DNA from: Sphingobium yanoikuyae
GTDB taxonomy: Bacteria > Pseudomonadota > Alphaproteobacteria > Sphingomonadales > Sphingomonadaceae
Direction: 5' to 3'
Length of the DNA: 64,000 nucleotides
Assembly: GCF_034424525.1 (NCBI RefSeq)
Contig: NZ_CP139979.1
Location: 4,735,501-4,799,500, forward strand
In this document: in pieces, positions 9,030 to 18,544 of the stretch
Numbering within the stretch: position 1 is the stretch's first letter
How the letters are laid out: every line of letters begins with the position of its first letter
Translations under genes and position numbers: made by a program
Notes under the pieces: model-generated
Databases searched by the model: none
The model's input: only the letters and a program-made list of their open reading frames with translations
Told to the model about the DNA's origin: nothing

Positions 9030-10610
9030 ATGCCCAAGGTTCTCATTTCCGACAAGATGGACCCCCGCGCCGCCGCGATCTTCCGCGAGCGTGGCGTCGA
9101 GGTCGACGTCATCACCGGCCAGACGCCGGAAGAACTGGCCGCGATGATCGGCGCCTATGATGGCCTTGCCATCCGCTCCTCGACCAAGGTGACCAAGGCG
9201 ATCCTGGACGCCGCGACCAACCTCAAGGTCATCGGCCGCGCCGGCATCGGCGTCGACAATGTCGACATCCCGGCCGCCTCGGCCCAGGGCGTGATCGTGA
9301 TGAACACGCCGTTCGGCAACTCGATCACCACCGCCGAACATGCCATTGCGATGATGTTCGCGCTGGCCCGCCAGATCCCCGAGGCCAATGCCCAGACGCA
9401 GCAGGGCCTGTGGCCCAAGAACGGCTTCATGGGCGTGGAAGTCACCGGCAAGGTGCTGGGCCTCATTGGCGCGGGCAATATCGGGTCGATCGTCGCCAGC
9501 CGCGCGCTGGGCCTCAAGATGAAGGTCGTTGCCTTCGACCCCTTCCTGACGCCGGAACGTGCCGTCGAAATGGGCGTGGAAAAGGCCGATCTCGACACGC
9601 TGCTGGCGAAGGCCGACTTCATCACGCTGCACACGCCGCTGACCGACCAGACCCGCAACATCCTGTCGAAGGAAAATCTGGCCAAGACCAAGAAGGGCGT
9701 GCGCATCGTCAACTGTGCCCGTGGCGGCCTGATCGACGAAGCGGCGCTGAAGGATGCGCTGGATTCGGGCCATGTCGCGGGCGCCGCGCTCGACGTGTTC
9801 CAGACCGAGCCGGCCAAGGAATCGCCGCTGTTCGGCACGCCGAACTTCATCTGCACCCCGCATCTGGGCGCATCGACCGACGAAGCGCAGGTCAATGTCG
9901 CGCTGCAGGTGGCTGAACAGCTCAGCGACTATCTGCTCGATGGCGGCATCACCAACGCGCTGAACGTGCCGAGCCTGTCGGCCGAGGAAGCACCCAAGCT
10001 CAAGCCCTATATGGCGCTGGCGGAAAAGCTGGGTAGCCTGATCGGCCAGCTCGAAGGCGATGCCATCACCGGCGTGGCAGTCGAGGTCGAGGGCCATGCC
10101 GCCGAGCTGAACCAGAAGCCGATCACCGCCGCGGTGCTGGCCGGCCTGATGCGCGTCTATTCGGACACGGTGAACATGGTCAACGCGCCCTTCCTGGCGA
10201 AGGAGCGTGGCCTGGACGTGCGTGAAGTGCGCCATGACCGCGAGGGCGACTATCAGACGCTGGTGCGCGTCACCGTTTCGACCGAAGCGGGCGACAAGTC
10301 GGTCGCCGGCACGCTGTTCGGCCATGCCCAGCCGCGTCTGGTCGAGCTGTTCGGCATCAAGGTCGAAGCCGATCTCGACGGCCACATGCTCTACATCGTC
10401 AACCAGGACGCGCCGGGCTTCATCGGTCGCCTGGGCTCGAAGCTGGGCGAGTCGGACGTCAATATCGGCACCTTCCACCTGGGCCGTCGCAACCAGGGCG
10501 GTGAAGCCGTGCTGCTGCTGTCGGTCGACGGCACCGTCACCGAACCGCTGCGCTGGGCGATCTGCAACCTCGCCGGCGTGAAGCAGGTGAAGTTGCTGCG
10601 CTTCGCCTAA
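9030..10610 (+). CDS. serA: D-3-phosphoglycerate dehydrogenase
   Basis: SerA oxidises 3-phosphoglycerate with NAD+, the first step of serine synthesis, and its product feeds the SerC encoded just upstream. The 526-residue length marks the long (type I) form, with substrate and NAD domains, an intervening ASB domain (about 320-450) and a C-terminal ACT domain (about 455-526) that usually senses serine. Visible motifs are GAGNIG at 147-152, catalytic Arg231 in NCARGGLIDE, Glu260, and His278 in TPHLG. The start at 9030 is preceded by AGAAGGA. The 20 extra in-frame residues upstream are encoded by the palindromic repeat and are not conserved-looking. Confidence 0.96.
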   Translation: MPKVLISDKMDPRAAAIFRERGVEVDVITGQTPEELAAMIGAYDGLAIRSSTKVTKAILDAATNLKVIGRAGIGVDNVDIPAASAQGVIVMNTPFGNSITTAEHAIAMMFALARQIPEANAQTQQGLWPKNGFMGVEVTGKVLGLIGAGNIGSIVASRALGLKMKVVAFDPFLTPERAVEMGVEKADLDTLLAKADFITLHTPLTDQTRNILSKENLAKTKKGVRIVNCARGGLIDEAALKDALDSGHVAGAALDVFQTEPAKESPLFGTPNFICTPHLGASTDEAQVNVALQVAEQLSDYLLDGGITNALNVPSLSAEEAPKLKPYMALAEKLGSLIGQLEGDAITGVAVEVEGHAAELNQKPITAAVLAGLMRVYSDTVNMVNAPFLAKERGLDVREVRHDREGDYQTLVRVTVSTEAGDKSVAGTLFGHAQPRLVELFGIKVEADLDGHMLYIVNQDAPGFIGRLGSKLGESDVNIGTFHLGRRNQGGEAVLLLSVDGTVTEPLRWAICNLAGVKQVKLLRFA

Positions 10611-10627
10611 GCTGACCTAAATATCTG

Positions 10628-10740
10628 CCGTTCGGTTCGAGCAGCCCTTCGACTGCCTGCAAGGCAGGCGCTCAGGACAGGCTTCGAGCTTGTCGAGAAG
10701 CGTTGTCGAGAACAGTTCTCGACAAGCTCGAACCGAACGG
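10628..10740. repeat. Palindromic intergenic repeat, family B
   Basis: A 113-bp element after serA is bounded by a perfect 14-bp inverted repeat, CCGTTCGGTTCGAG at 10628-10641 and CTCGAACCGAACGG at 10727-10740. Inside are two smaller hairpins, GCCTGCAAGGCAGGC and an 11-bp stem TTGTCGAGAAC/GTTCTCGACAA at 10703-10725 with a one-base loop. A fragment of similar sequence lies at 31086-31112. It could serve as a terminator for serA but its form is that of a mobile REP-like element. Confidence 0.7.
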
Positions 10741-10787
10741 GGGTAGGGGATGGCCTAACCCCAAAATTCCGCTAAAGGGCCTGTCCC

Positions 10788-11918
10788 ATGACCATGATCC
10801 CGCCCGGCCTTCTTCCTGAAGGACTTTCCGATCGCCTGCCGCCGCAGGCCGAAGCTTCCGCGCGCCTGGCGCGCCGCGTGCTCGATACGGTCGCGACCCA
10901 TGGTTATGAACGGGTCATGCCGCCGCTGGCGGAGTTCGAGGATACGCTGACCCAGCGGCTCAAGTCGATGCGCGCGCAGGATCTGGTCCGCGCCGTCGAT
11001 CCGGTGTCGCAGCGCACTTTGGCCTTCCGCCCCGACATGACCGCGCAGGTCGGTCGCATCGCCGCCACCCGCCTGCGCAGCGCGCCACGTCCGCTGCGCC
11101 TGTCCTATGCCGGGCCGGTGATCCGCCAGAAGGCGAGCCAACTGCGCCCCGAGCGCGAGAAGATGCAGCTGGGCGCCGAACTGATCGGCAGCGACAGCGC
11201 CGCCGCTGCGGTCGAGATCGTCAATATCGCGATCGAAGCGCTCACCGCAGCCGGCGTTACCGGCATCACCATCGATTTCACCTTGCCCGACCTGATCGAC
11301 GCGCTGGCTGCTGGCCCGTTGCCGCTGGGGGCGGAGGAACTGGAAGCCGTGCGCGCCGAACTGGACGCCAAGGATGCCGGCGCGCTGGTGGCGATCAGCC
11401 CGGCCGCCGCCGCCTATCTGCCGCTGATCGAGGCGACCGGCCCCTTCCATGCCGCGATGGAACGGCTGGAGGCGTTCAGTGCGCAGCTGGGCGGCGCCAT
11501 CGACAGCCGAATCGCGGGCCTGCGCGCCATTGCCAAGCCGATCGGCTGGGACATCACCCTGACCCTCGACCCGACCGAACGGCACGGTTTCGAATTCCAG
11601 AACTGGTTTGGCTTCTCCATCTTTGCCGAGGGTTTCATCGGTGAGATCGGCCGTGGCGGCAGCTATGCCATTGCTCGTGCTGGCGAAACGGATGAGCCCG
11701 CCATGGGCTTTTCGCTCTATCCCGATCCGCTGATCGACGCGGGCTTTGGCGACGAACGGCCCAAGCGCCTGTTCCTGCCGGTCGGCCATGATGTCGTGCG
11801 CGCGGCAGCGCTGCGGGCCGAGGGCTGGCACACGGTTGCGGCCCTGGCGGACGGCGAAGATGGCGCTGCCCAGCGCTGCTCGCACTGGCTGGATGGCAGC
11901 GAGCCCCGCGCCTACTGA
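10788..11918 (+). CDS. hisZ: ATP phosphoribosyltransferase regulatory subunit
   Basis: HisZ is a catalytically inactive histidyl-tRNA synthetase paralogue that forms the hetero-octameric ATP phosphoribosyltransferase with the short HisG and is needed for histidine feedback. The 376-residue protein shows class II synthetase core segments (FRPDMTAQVGR near residue 85, RLSYAGPVIRQK near 105) but lacks the anticodon-binding domain of HisS. Presence of HisZ implies a short-form hisG elsewhere in the genome. Its stop overlaps that of the convergent hydrolase gene by seven bases. Confidence 0.9.
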   Translation: MTMIPPGLLPEGLSDRLPPQAEASARLARRVLDTVATHGYERVMPPLAEFEDTLTQRLKSMRAQDLVRAVDPVSQRTLAFRPDMTAQVGRIAATRLRSAPRPLRLSYAGPVIRQKASQLRPEREKMQLGAELIGSDSAAAAVEIVNIAIEALTAAGVTGITIDFTLPDLIDALAAGPLPLGAEELEAVRAELDAKDAGALVAISPAAAAYLPLIEATGPFHAAMERLEAFSAQLGGAIDSRIAGLRAIAKPIGWDITLTLDPTERHGFEFQNWFGFSIFAEGFIGEIGRGGSYAIARAGETDEPAMGFSLYPDPLIDAGFGDERPKRLFLPVGHDVVRAAALRAEGWHTVAALADGEDGAAQRCSHWLDGSEPRAY

Positions 11919-12769
11919 CCGAACAGGCGACGCAGCCAGGCGTCCACGATGCCGGTGCCGGCATAGTCGGCATCGCCCATCTCGCGGTTGATCTGCATAT
12001 GGCCGCGCAGCCCGCGTCCGGGGAGCGCATGGATATCCACTGGCGTGCCGGCCTTGCGCAGCGCGGCGGCGAGCGCATTGGACTGGGCGGTGCCGTCGAC
12101 CCGATCGACATGGAGCAGCAGGAAATCGGGGGCATTGGGCTTTGCCGCCTGCAAGGTCGGCGATAGCGCCTTCTGCCGCGCCGGATCGGTGCCGAACGCC
12201 TGTTCATAGGTTTTCGCCATGAATCGGCCGCCCTGCGCCATCTGCGTTGGCACGTCATAAGCCGCGCCATCCAGTGCGATGATGCCGCGCACGGCATCGG
12301 GCTTCAGCGCGGCCTTGGCGAAATAGCGCATATCGGTGCCGACCAGCGCGACGAGGTGCGCGCCGGCGCTATGGCCCATCAGAATGATACGGCCGGGGTC
12401 GATGCCCAGCGTTACCGCCTGGCTGCGCAGATGGGCGACCGCGTCTGCGACGTCCTGTGCCTGCTGCTCAACCGTGGCATCGGGAACCAGCCGGTAATTG
12501 ATCGAGGCGAAGGCATAGCCCAGGCCGGTATAATGGGGGGCCTTGGCCGCGCCGGTGGCATTGTCCTTGCTGCCGCGTTTCCAGCCGCCGCCATGGACGA
12601 AGATAACCAGCGGTGCCTTCGTGCCCTTGCCCGGCCAGAAGTCGATCGCCTGTAGCGGATCGCGGCCATAGGTCATGGCCTGCGGTGCGGCGGCGGTCTG
12701 GGCCTGCGCGGCCAGCGGCGTGCCCGCGAGCAGGGAGAGAATCAGGATGGGAATCAGCCGTCTGCGCAT
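11912..12769 (-). CDS. Secreted alpha/beta hydrolase (esterase/lipase-like)
   Basis: The protein has 285 residues and a Sec signal peptide (MRRRLIPILILSLLAGTPLAAQA) ending near residue 24. The oxyanion motif HGGGW is at 59-63 and the nucleophile elbow GHSAG with Ser134 is at 132-136. These place it in the BD-FAE/esterase D-like hydrolases related to kynurenine formamidase and hormone-sensitive lipase. The natural ester is unknown. The start at 12769 is chosen because the signal peptide begins there and AAGGA lies upstream. It sits convergent to hisZ and divergent from purA, with no functional link to either. Confidence 0.82.
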   Translation of the reverse strand: MRRRLIPILILSLLAGTPLAAQAQTAAAPQAMTYGRDPLQAIDFWPGKGTKAPLVIFVHGGGWKRGSKDNATGAAKAPHYTGLGYAFASINYRLVPDATVEQQAQDVADAVAHLRSQAVTLGIDPGRIILMGHSAGAHLVALVGTDMRYFAKAALKPDAVRGIIALDGAAYDVPTQMAQGGRFMAKTYEQAFGTDPARQKALSPTLQAAKPNAPDFLLLHVDRVDGTAQSNALAAALRKAGTPVDIHALPGRGLRGHMQINREMGDADYAGTGIVDAWLRRLFGQ

Positions 12770-12997
12770 ATGGATCGTCCTTCGCTGCCCCTGCGACGCC
12801 ATGATCGCGAGGGCGCATCGCGCCGTAAAGTCGGCACCTGGTATCAAAGTGTAATGTGTCTCCAACCTTGACGCATCGGCCATGCCCGGCTAACGCGCGC
12901 CCCGCACAGGGCGTACCCCGCCCATCCTATTCCACCGGCATGCCGAGTCCCGTCGAAGGGCATGGCCGGTCCGCGCGGCGGGCGGAGGAGTGTATCC

Positions 12998-14287
12998 ATG
13001 GCAAATGTAACCGTGATCGGCGCCCAGTGGGGTGACGAAGGCAAGGGCAAGATCGTCGACTGGCTGTCGGAGCGCGCGGATGTCGTCGCCCGTTTCCAGG
13101 GCGGCCATAATGCCGGCCACACGCTGGTCGTCGGCGAGAAGGTCTACAAGCTCTCGCTGCTGCCGTCGGGCATCGTGCGCGGCACGCTGTCGGTAATCGG
13201 CAATGGCGTGGTGCTGGACCCCTGGCACTTCCGTGACGAGGTCGCGAAGCTGAAGGGCCAGGGCGTCGAGATCACACCGGAAAACCTGCAGATCGCCGAA
13301 ACCTGCCCGCTGATCCTGCCCTTCCATCGCGACCTCGACGGTCTGCGCGAGGATGCGTCGGGCGCCGGCAAGATCGGCACCACCCGTCGCGGCATCGGCC
13401 CGGCCTATGAGGACAAGGTCGGCCGCCGCGCCATCCGCGTGTGCGATCTGGCCCATCTCGACGATCTCGACCTGCAGATTGATCGGCTGACCGCGCATCA
13501 TGATGCGCTGCGCGCCGGCTTCGGTGAAGCGCCGATCGACCGCGCCCAGCTGATGGCCGACCTGACCGAGATCGCCGCCTTCATCCTGCCCTTCGTCAAG
13601 CCCGTCTGGCTGACGCTCAACAAGGCGAAATCGGAAGGCAAGCGCATCCTGTTCGAAGGCGCGCAGGGCACGCTGCTCGATATCGACCATGGCACCTATC
13701 CCTTCGTCACCTCGTCCAACACGGTGGCGGGCACGGCGGCGAGCGGCACCGGCCTTGGCCCCAATGGCGCCGGCTTCGTGCTGGGCATCGTCAAGGCCTA
13801 TACCACCCGCGTCGGTTCCGGCCCGTTCCCGACCGAGCAGGAAAATGACGTCGGCCAGCGCCTGGGCGAGCGTGGCCATGAGTTCGGCACCGTCACCGGC
13901 CGCAAGCGCCGCTGTGGCTGGTTCGATGCGGTGCTGGTGCGCCAGTCGGTCGCGGTTTCGGGCGTGACCGGCATTGCGCTGACCAAGCTCGACGTGCTCG
14001 ACGGCTTCGAGGAACTGAAGATCTGTGTCGGCTACAAGATCGGCGACCAGAGCTTTGATTATCTGCCTGCCCATGCGCAGGACCAGGCCAAGGCCGAGCC
14101 GATCTATGAAAGCATCGCTGGCTGGAGCGAAACCACGGCCGGCGCGCGCAGCTGGGCGGAGCTTCCGGCACAGGCGATCAAATATATCCGCCGTATCGAG
14201 GAACTGATCGGCTGCCCGGTCACGCTCGTGTCGACCAGCCCGGAACGCGACGACACCATCCTCGTCCGCGATCCCTTCGCGGATTAA
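12998..14287 (+). CDS. purA: Adenylosuccinate synthetase
   Basis: PurA condenses IMP and aspartate with GTP hydrolysis in the first committed step to AMP. The 429-residue product is full length. The P-loop-like signature [17 protein letters not shown] starts at residue 8 and contains the catalytic Asp and Lys; HNAGHT is at about 40-45 and the active-site segment [14 protein letters not shown] at about 128-141. The start at 12998 lies eight bases after GGAGGAG. A small gene follows six bases after the stop and is likely co-transcribed. Confidence 0.97.
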   Translation: MANVTVIGAQWGDEGKGKIVDWLSERADVVARFQGGHNAGHTLVVGEKVYKLSLLPSGIVRGTLSVIGNGVVLDPWHFRDEVAKLKGQGVEITPENLQIAETCPLILPFHRDLDGLREDASGAGKIGTTRRGIGPAYEDKVGRRAIRVCDLAHLDDLDLQIDRLTAHHDALRAGFGEAPIDRAQLMADLTEIAAFILPFVKPVWLTLNKAKSEGKRILFEGAQGTLLDIDHGTYPFVTSSNTVAGTAASGTGLGPNGAGFVLGIVKAYTTRVGSGPFPTEQENDVGQRLGERGHEFGTVTGRKRRCGWFDAVLVRQSVAVSGVTGIALTKLDVLDGFEELKICVGYKIGDQSFDYLPAHAQDQAKAEPIYESIAGWSETTAGARSWAELPAQAIKYIRRIEELIGCPVTLVSTSPERDDTILVRDPFAD

Positions 14288-14292
14288 GGGGC

Positions 14293-14475
14293 ATGGCCGG
14301 CGAACGCTTCGAGCGGCACAAGCAGCCCTGGACCCAGGATGAGGTCCAGAAACTGCACACGCTCGCCAAGAAGGGCATGGCGCTGAAGGCGATCGCCAAG
14401 GCGCTGACCCGCAGCGAGGAATCGGTGAAGACCCGCGCCAAGCAGGACGGGCTGTCGATCGCCAAGCTGCGCTGA
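14293..14475 (+). CDS. Small helix-turn-helix-like protein downstream of purA
   Basis: This 60-residue basic protein begins five bases after the purA stop. Its sequence (WTQDEVQKLHTLAKKGMALK, then AIAKALTRSEESVKTRA) has the spacing of a Myb/SANT or psq-type three-helix DNA-binding unit: a tryptophan near the start, then an AIAKAL helix and an SVKTRAKQ recognition-like helix. Codon use matches neighbouring genes. I do not know an assigned function. It could be a nucleoid or RNA-binding protein or a small regulator. A good intrinsic terminator follows, so purA and this gene form a two-gene unit. Confidence 0.75.
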   Translation: MAGERFERHKQPWTQDEVQKLHTLAKKGMALKAIAKALTRSEESVKTRAKQDGLSIAKLR

Positions 14476-14485
14476 GAGATTGAGA

Positions 14486-14507
14486 GGCCGGGCGGAAACG
14501 TCCGGCC
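14486..14507. terminator. Terminator between the purA unit and the GH43 gene
   Basis: GGCCGGGCG (14486-14494) pairs with CGTCCGGCC (14499-14507), including one G-T pair, around a GAAA tetraloop. It is followed by CTTCCTCATTT on the plus strand. It lies between two convergent genes and probably stops the purA transcript. Confidence 0.65.
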
Positions 14508-14512
14508 CTTCC

Positions 14513-15442
14513 TCATTTCGGGGCGTGGCGCTCGACCGGCAGGATGGCCCCGTCCTTGGCATAGGTCAGCGGGGCGATGGTGATCGAGCGCCGATGATCG
14601 CCACCGCCGGGCAACAGCCTGTCATGATAGAAGAGCCAGCTCTTGCCGCCCCGCTCGACGATCGCCTGATGATTGGTCGAGATCGGTAGATAGTCGAGGA
14701 TCACCCCGCCATAAGCGAAGGGGCCGAGCGGCGAGGCGGCGGTGCCATAGATGATCTGGCCGGGCCAGCCGGTCGAGAAGCAAAAATAATAGCGGCCGTC
14801 ATGGGCGTGGAGATAGGGCGCCTCGCCATATTTCTTCTTGGGGTCGCTGGCCGGCAGTCCGGTGACGACGACATCCATGATCGGACCATCGACATGGATC
14901 ATGTCGGGCTTCAGCCGCACAACCTTGGGCACGCGGGTGCCGAAATAGAGATAGGCCTGTCCGTCCGTGTCGATGAAGACGGCGGGGTCGATCGGCTCGG
15001 CGCCGGCATTGGCGTCGCGCGCCTTGTCGATCAACGCGTCGCCGCGCGCGTCGCGATAAGGCCCCTGGGGGCGGTCGGCCACCGCAACGCCGATCCGGTC
15101 GCCGCCGATCGGCGCATAGAAATAATAGCGTCCGTTGCGTTGGGCGACTTCAGGGGCCCAGGCTTTGGCATCGGGGCGTGCCCATTGGAAGGTGGTGACG
15201 TCGAGGAAGGCGCCGTCATCCTGCCAGCTTTTCATGTCGGTCGAACTGTAGAGGCGCCAGCTTGTGCTGTCCCAGTAGCGGCCGGAATTGGATGCGTCGT
15301 CGGTGGCATAGAGATACCAGCGATCGTCGAACCAATGCGGCGACGGATCACCGGCAAAGCGCGGGCTGATCGGCTTGCCCGGTTCGACCTCGCCATTGGC
15401 CATCAGCAGGCCCATGCAGGCCAGCAGCGCCATCCTCTTCAT
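14513..15442 (-). CDS. Glycoside hydrolase family 43 protein, secreted
   Basis: The 309-residue protein has a short N-terminal hydrophobic signal (MKRMALLACMGLLMANG). It then shows the GH43 five-bladed propeller signatures: PRFAGDPSPHWFDDRWYLYAT with the likely catalytic base Asp32, WAPEVAQRNGRYYFYAP, and EAPYLHAHDGRYYFCFS with the likely catalytic acid Glu. GH43 enzymes are mostly arabinofuranosidases and xylosidases, but the substrate cannot be fixed here. The start at 15442 is preceded by GGGAGG. It stands alone with no other polysaccharide genes nearby. Confidence 0.85.
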   Translation of the reverse strand: MKRMALLACMGLLMANGEVEPGKPISPRFAGDPSPHWFDDRWYLYATDDASNSGRYWDSTSWRLYSSTDMKSWQDDGAFLDVTTFQWARPDAKAWAPEVAQRNGRYYFYAPIGGDRIGVAVADRPQGPYRDARGDALIDKARDANAGAEPIDPAVFIDTDGQAYLYFGTRVPKVVRLKPDMIHVDGPIMDVVVTGLPASDPKKKYGEAPYLHAHDGRYYFCFSTGWPGQIIYGTAASPLGPFAYGGVILDYLPISTNHQAIVERGGKSWLFYHDRLLPGGGDHRRSITIAPLTYAKDGAILPVERHAPK

Positions 15443-15597
15443 CCGCATCCTCCCTGATCGATATCTGATATGATGATGGCGTTCCGCCATGTGAAATGCA
15501 ATTTCGCATCATGAAATATTGAAAGATTAGAAGGCCGGCTGGACCCGATCGGGGCGGGATGCGACAAGTCTGTCGACATCCAGACAGGAGGCTCCGC

Positions 15598-16167
15598 ATG
15601 GCACTCGACATCCTCGTCCTCTACGGTTCCTATAGGCGCAGCCGGCTCGGTATCCGGCTGGCCGACTATTTAATCCGCAGCTTTGAGGGGCTGGGGCACA
15701 AGGCGGAACTGGTCGATGCCAAGGCGGTCGGCCTGCCGATGCTCGACCTGCGCTATAGCGACTACCCGGCCGGCGAGGCGCCCCCCGCCATGGCGCATCT
15801 TGCCGAGCGTCTGTCCGCTGCCGATGCCTTCGTCTTCGTCGCGGGCGAATATAATCGCGGCATGCAGCCGGGTCTCAAGAATCTGGTCGACCATTATCTC
15901 AAGGAGTTCGACCGCCGGCCGGCCGCGATCGCCAGTTACTCGATGGGGCGTTTTGCCGGGGTGAACAGCCATGCCGACTGGACGGTGACGCTGTCCGCCA
16001 TGGGCATGGCGGTGATGCCGGAGCGGCTGAGCGTCGGCCAGATCGGGCAGGTGCTGGACGAGCAGGCCCGGCCCCAGGGGGAGGGCGGCGCGGCGCTGGA
16101 TCGGGGCTTTGCCGGTTTCGCCGACACGCTCATCTGGTGGGCGCAGGCGGCGAAGGCACGGCGCTGA
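15598..16167 (+). CDS. NADPH-dependent FMN reductase family protein
   Basis: The product has 189 residues and the flavodoxin-like fold of NAD(P)H:FMN or quinone reductases. The FMN phosphate-binding loop is LYGSYRRSRLGIRLA (about 8-22), and the second family segment is FVAGEYNRGMQPGLKNLVDHY (about 81-101). Start 15598 follows CAGGAGG by seven bases. Likely roles are azo/quinone/chromate reduction or supply of reduced flavin. The 3' end overlaps the convergent symporter gene by 38 bases, which is longer than usual for this window but both frames look sound. Confidence 0.85.
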   Translation: MALDILVLYGSYRRSRLGIRLADYLIRSFEGLGHKAELVDAKAVGLPMLDLRYSDYPAGEAPPAMAHLAERLSAADAFVFVAGEYNRGMQPGLKNLVDHYLKEFDRRPAAIASYSMGRFAGVNSHADWTVTLSAMGMAVMPERLSVGQIGQVLDEQARPQGEGGAALDRGFAGFADTLIWWAQAAKARR

Positions 16168-17458
16168 TCTCCTCGCGCGCCGATATCACCGTCGCGGCCA
16201 CCAGGTCGCCGGTGACGTTGAGCGCGGTGCGGCACATGTCGAGCAGCCGGTCGACGCCCAGCACCAGCCCGATCCCCTCGGGCGGGATGCCGACCATCGC
16301 CAGGATCATCGCCACCACCGGCAGCGACCCGGCGGGCACGCCTGCCGTGCCGACCCCGCCCAATATGCAGACCAGCATCACCATCAACTGCTGGCCAAGG
16401 CTGAGGTCGACATGGAAGAATTGGGCGAGGAACAGGACGGTGATCCCCTCGAACATCGCCGTGCCATTCTGGTTGGCGGTGGCGCCGATGGTGAGGACGA
16501 AGCGGGCGATGCGGCGCGGCAGGTGCAGCTTCTCTTCCGCAACGCGGATGGCGGTTGGCAGGGTGGCGTTGGAGGAGGCGGTGGCAAAGGCCATGACGCT
16601 TGCTTCCTGCACGGCGGCGAAGAAGCGCAGCGGCGATCGGCGCGCCGGCAGGCCGATCAGCAGCGAATAGATGCCGAACATCTGGATCGCGAGCGCCAGC
16701 AGCACGACCCCGACATAGGCGGACAGGCGCAGCAGCAAGTCCCAGCCGAACTGGGCGGCGAGGTTGAACATGAAGCAGGCGATGGCGATCGGCGCCAGGC
16801 GGATGACGATCGATATGAGGCGCATCGTCACCGCGAACAGACCCTCCATCGCGTCGAGCAGCAGCTTCGTTTCCTTCGTCTGCACCAGCACCAGCCCGAT
16901 GCCGAAGAAGAGGGCGAAGACCATCACCGCCAATATGTCATTGTCGGCCATCGCCGCGATCACATTGTCGGGGACGATCGCGATCAGCGCCTGCATGCCG
17001 GTGGGCGTGTCGGCACCGCGATCGAGGATCGCCTTGGCCCCCTGGCCCGCATCGGCCAGCAGTGCGCGCGCCTGCGCCGGATCGACGCCGCTGCCCGGTT
17101 GCAGCAGATTGACCAGCGCAAGGCTGATGACGACGGCTATGCCCGACACGATCAGCGTGTAGAGAAGAGTGCGCAGCCCCACCCGGCGCAGCGAGCGCAT
17201 CTCGCCCATTTCGGCGATGCCGACGATCAGCGCGGAGACCAGCAGCGGGATCACCAGCATGAACAGCAGCCGCAGGAAGATTTGGCCGATCGGGCCGGTG
17301 AGATAGCGGGTGACCGCATCGATCCAGGGCGCGCCGGGGGTTACGGCATAGGCGACCAGCCCGGCGGCGAGGCCGATCAGGAAGCCGGCCAGCATCTGCC
17401 ATTGTAGCGAGAAGGCCGCGCGCCGGCCCGCCAGTTCTTCTGTGCCCGAACCACTCAT
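16130..17458 (-). CDS. Dicarboxylate/amino acid:cation symporter (DAACS family), first copy
   Basis: The 442-residue inner-membrane protein has eight predicted membrane helices and two re-entrant loops. The first carries SSNATLPTA (a serine-rich hairpin), and the NQNGTAMFEG motif lies in helix 7. Together they mark the GltP/DctA family of Na+ or H+ coupled glutamate, aspartate or C4-dicarboxylate carriers. The start at 17458 has GGAAGAGGAGAGG directly upstream. A second family member is encoded at 18545-19876. Substrate preference of the two cannot be told from sequence alone. Confidence 0.88.
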   Translation of the reverse strand: MSGSGTEELAGRRAAFSLQWQMLAGFLIGLAAGLVAYAVTPGAPWIDAVTRYLTGPIGQIFLRLLFMLVIPLLVSALIVGIAEMGEMRSLRRVGLRTLLYTLIVSGIAVVISLALVNLLQPGSGVDPAQARALLADAGQGAKAILDRGADTPTGMQALIAIVPDNVIAAMADNDILAVMVFALFFGIGLVLVQTKETKLLLDAMEGLFAVTMRLISIVIRLAPIAIACFMFNLAAQFGWDLLLRLSAYVGVVLLALAIQMFGIYSLLIGLPARRSPLRFFAAVQEASVMAFATASSNATLPTAIRVAEEKLHLPRRIARFVLTIGATANQNGTAMFEGITVLFLAQFFHVDLSLGQQLMVMLVCILGGVGTAGVPAGSLPVVAMILAMVGIPPEGIGLVLGVDRLLDMCRTALNVTGDLVAATVISAREEISAVPSPPAPTR

Positions 17459-17595
17459 GACCTCTCCTCTTCCTCCCGACCAACGAGCCATGCGGAAGCG
17501 GGTTGCGCGGCCGGCAATATTTCGTTTCGTTAGGGCATCGACGGAGCATAGCCGCATGCTCGGGCGTTGGGCCGGTTCACCAGAAGGAGTCTTGC

Positions 17596-18480
17596 ATGAT
17601 CGTTGATGCCGTCCCCAGCATGCGCCGGATCGCATCGGAAGTGTGGAAACCGCTGACCGCGCTGTTCGTGTGGGACTGTGCGGTCACGGCCGCTTATTAT
17701 CTGTTGCCGTTCAAGGCCCCTTCGCTGCCGCTCACCATTTTCGGTTCGGCCCTCGCCCTGTTCCTGGGCTTCCGGTCGAACAGCAGTTACCAGCGCTGGT
17801 GGGAAGGGCGCACATTGTGGGGGGCGATGATCAACGCCTCACGCAGCCTGGCGCGTTCTGCGCGCAATTTCCTGCCCGACCCGGAGGCCCGCGACCTCAA
17901 GCGCGAAATCGTCAAGCGCCAGATCGCCTATGTGAATGCGCTGCGCTGCCAGTTGCGGCGCCAGACGATCGGCGAGGATGTGACCAAATTCCTGCGCGAG
18001 GAGGACAAGGGCAAGGCGCTGGCGCGGGCCAATCCGGCCAATGGTCTGCTCGACAGCACCGGTCGGCGGATCGACATGGCGCGGCGGGAAGGCTGGATCG
18101 ATACCATCCAGCAGACCCAGATGGAAAAGGTGCTGGTCGACATTGCCAATGCCCAGGGCGGGATGGAGCGACTGAAGAACACGCCGCTGCCCTTCCAATA
18201 TCGACTGCTGCCGGTGGTCTTCACCCATCTTTTCTGCATTTTGCTGCCGATCGGGCTGGTCGAGACGCTGGGCCTGGCCACGCCACTGGGATCGACGGTG
18301 GCGGGGCTGATGTTCATGGCGGTGCTACGGATCGGCGATGATCTGACCGATCCCTTTGCCGACAGCGTGCATGACGTGCCGCTGACCGCGATGTGCCGGA
18401 CGATCGAGATCGACCTGCTCCAGTCGATCGGCGATCCGGCGCCAGATCCTGTCACGCCGGTGCGTGGTGTCCTGTGGTAA
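17596..18480 (+). CDS. Bestrophin family (UPF0187) membrane protein
   Basis: The 294-residue product is a predicted four-helix anion-channel-like protein of the bestrophin/YneE group. Characteristic features are the N-terminal hydrophobic segments (about 25-70), FRSNSSYQRWWEGR near residue 60-73, and IGDDLTDPFADSVHDVPLTAMCR near residues 248-270. Prokaryotic homologues form pentameric ion channels, some cation selective. The start at 17596 follows AGAAGGAG. A clear intrinsic terminator follows the stop. Confidence 0.85.
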   Translation: MIVDAVPSMRRIASEVWKPLTALFVWDCAVTAAYYLLPFKAPSLPLTIFGSALALFLGFRSNSSYQRWWEGRTLWGAMINASRSLARSARNFLPDPEARDLKREIVKRQIAYVNALRCQLRRQTIGEDVTKFLREEDKGKALARANPANGLLDSTGRRIDMARREGWIDTIQQTQMEKVLVDIANAQGGMERLKNTPLPFQYRLLPVVFTHLFCILLPIGLVETLGLATPLGSTVAGLMFMAVLRIGDDLTDPFADSVHDVPLTAMCRTIEIDLLQSIGDPAPDPVTPVRGVLW

Positions 18481-18486
18481 GGTAAC

Positions 18487-18523
18487 AAAAAGCCCCGCCG
18501 GCATGATGCAGGCGGGGCTTTTT
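18487..18523. terminator. Bidirectional intrinsic terminator
   Basis: AAAAAGCCCCGCC at the left pairs with GGCGGGGCTTTTT at the right around GGCATGATGCA. It has an A tract on one side and a T tract on the other. It lies between convergent genes (bestrophin and the second DAACS symporter) and should act in both directions. It is the best intrinsic terminator in the window. Confidence 0.92.
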
Positions 18524-18544
18524 CTTTGGCATTGAAGCGCGGGC

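Noticed and set aside
10628..10740. Family B element considered as a simple serA terminator
   Set aside because: It has bounding 14-bp inverted repeats, internal hairpins and a partial copy at 31086, which fits a mobile palindromic element better. It may still stop transcription.
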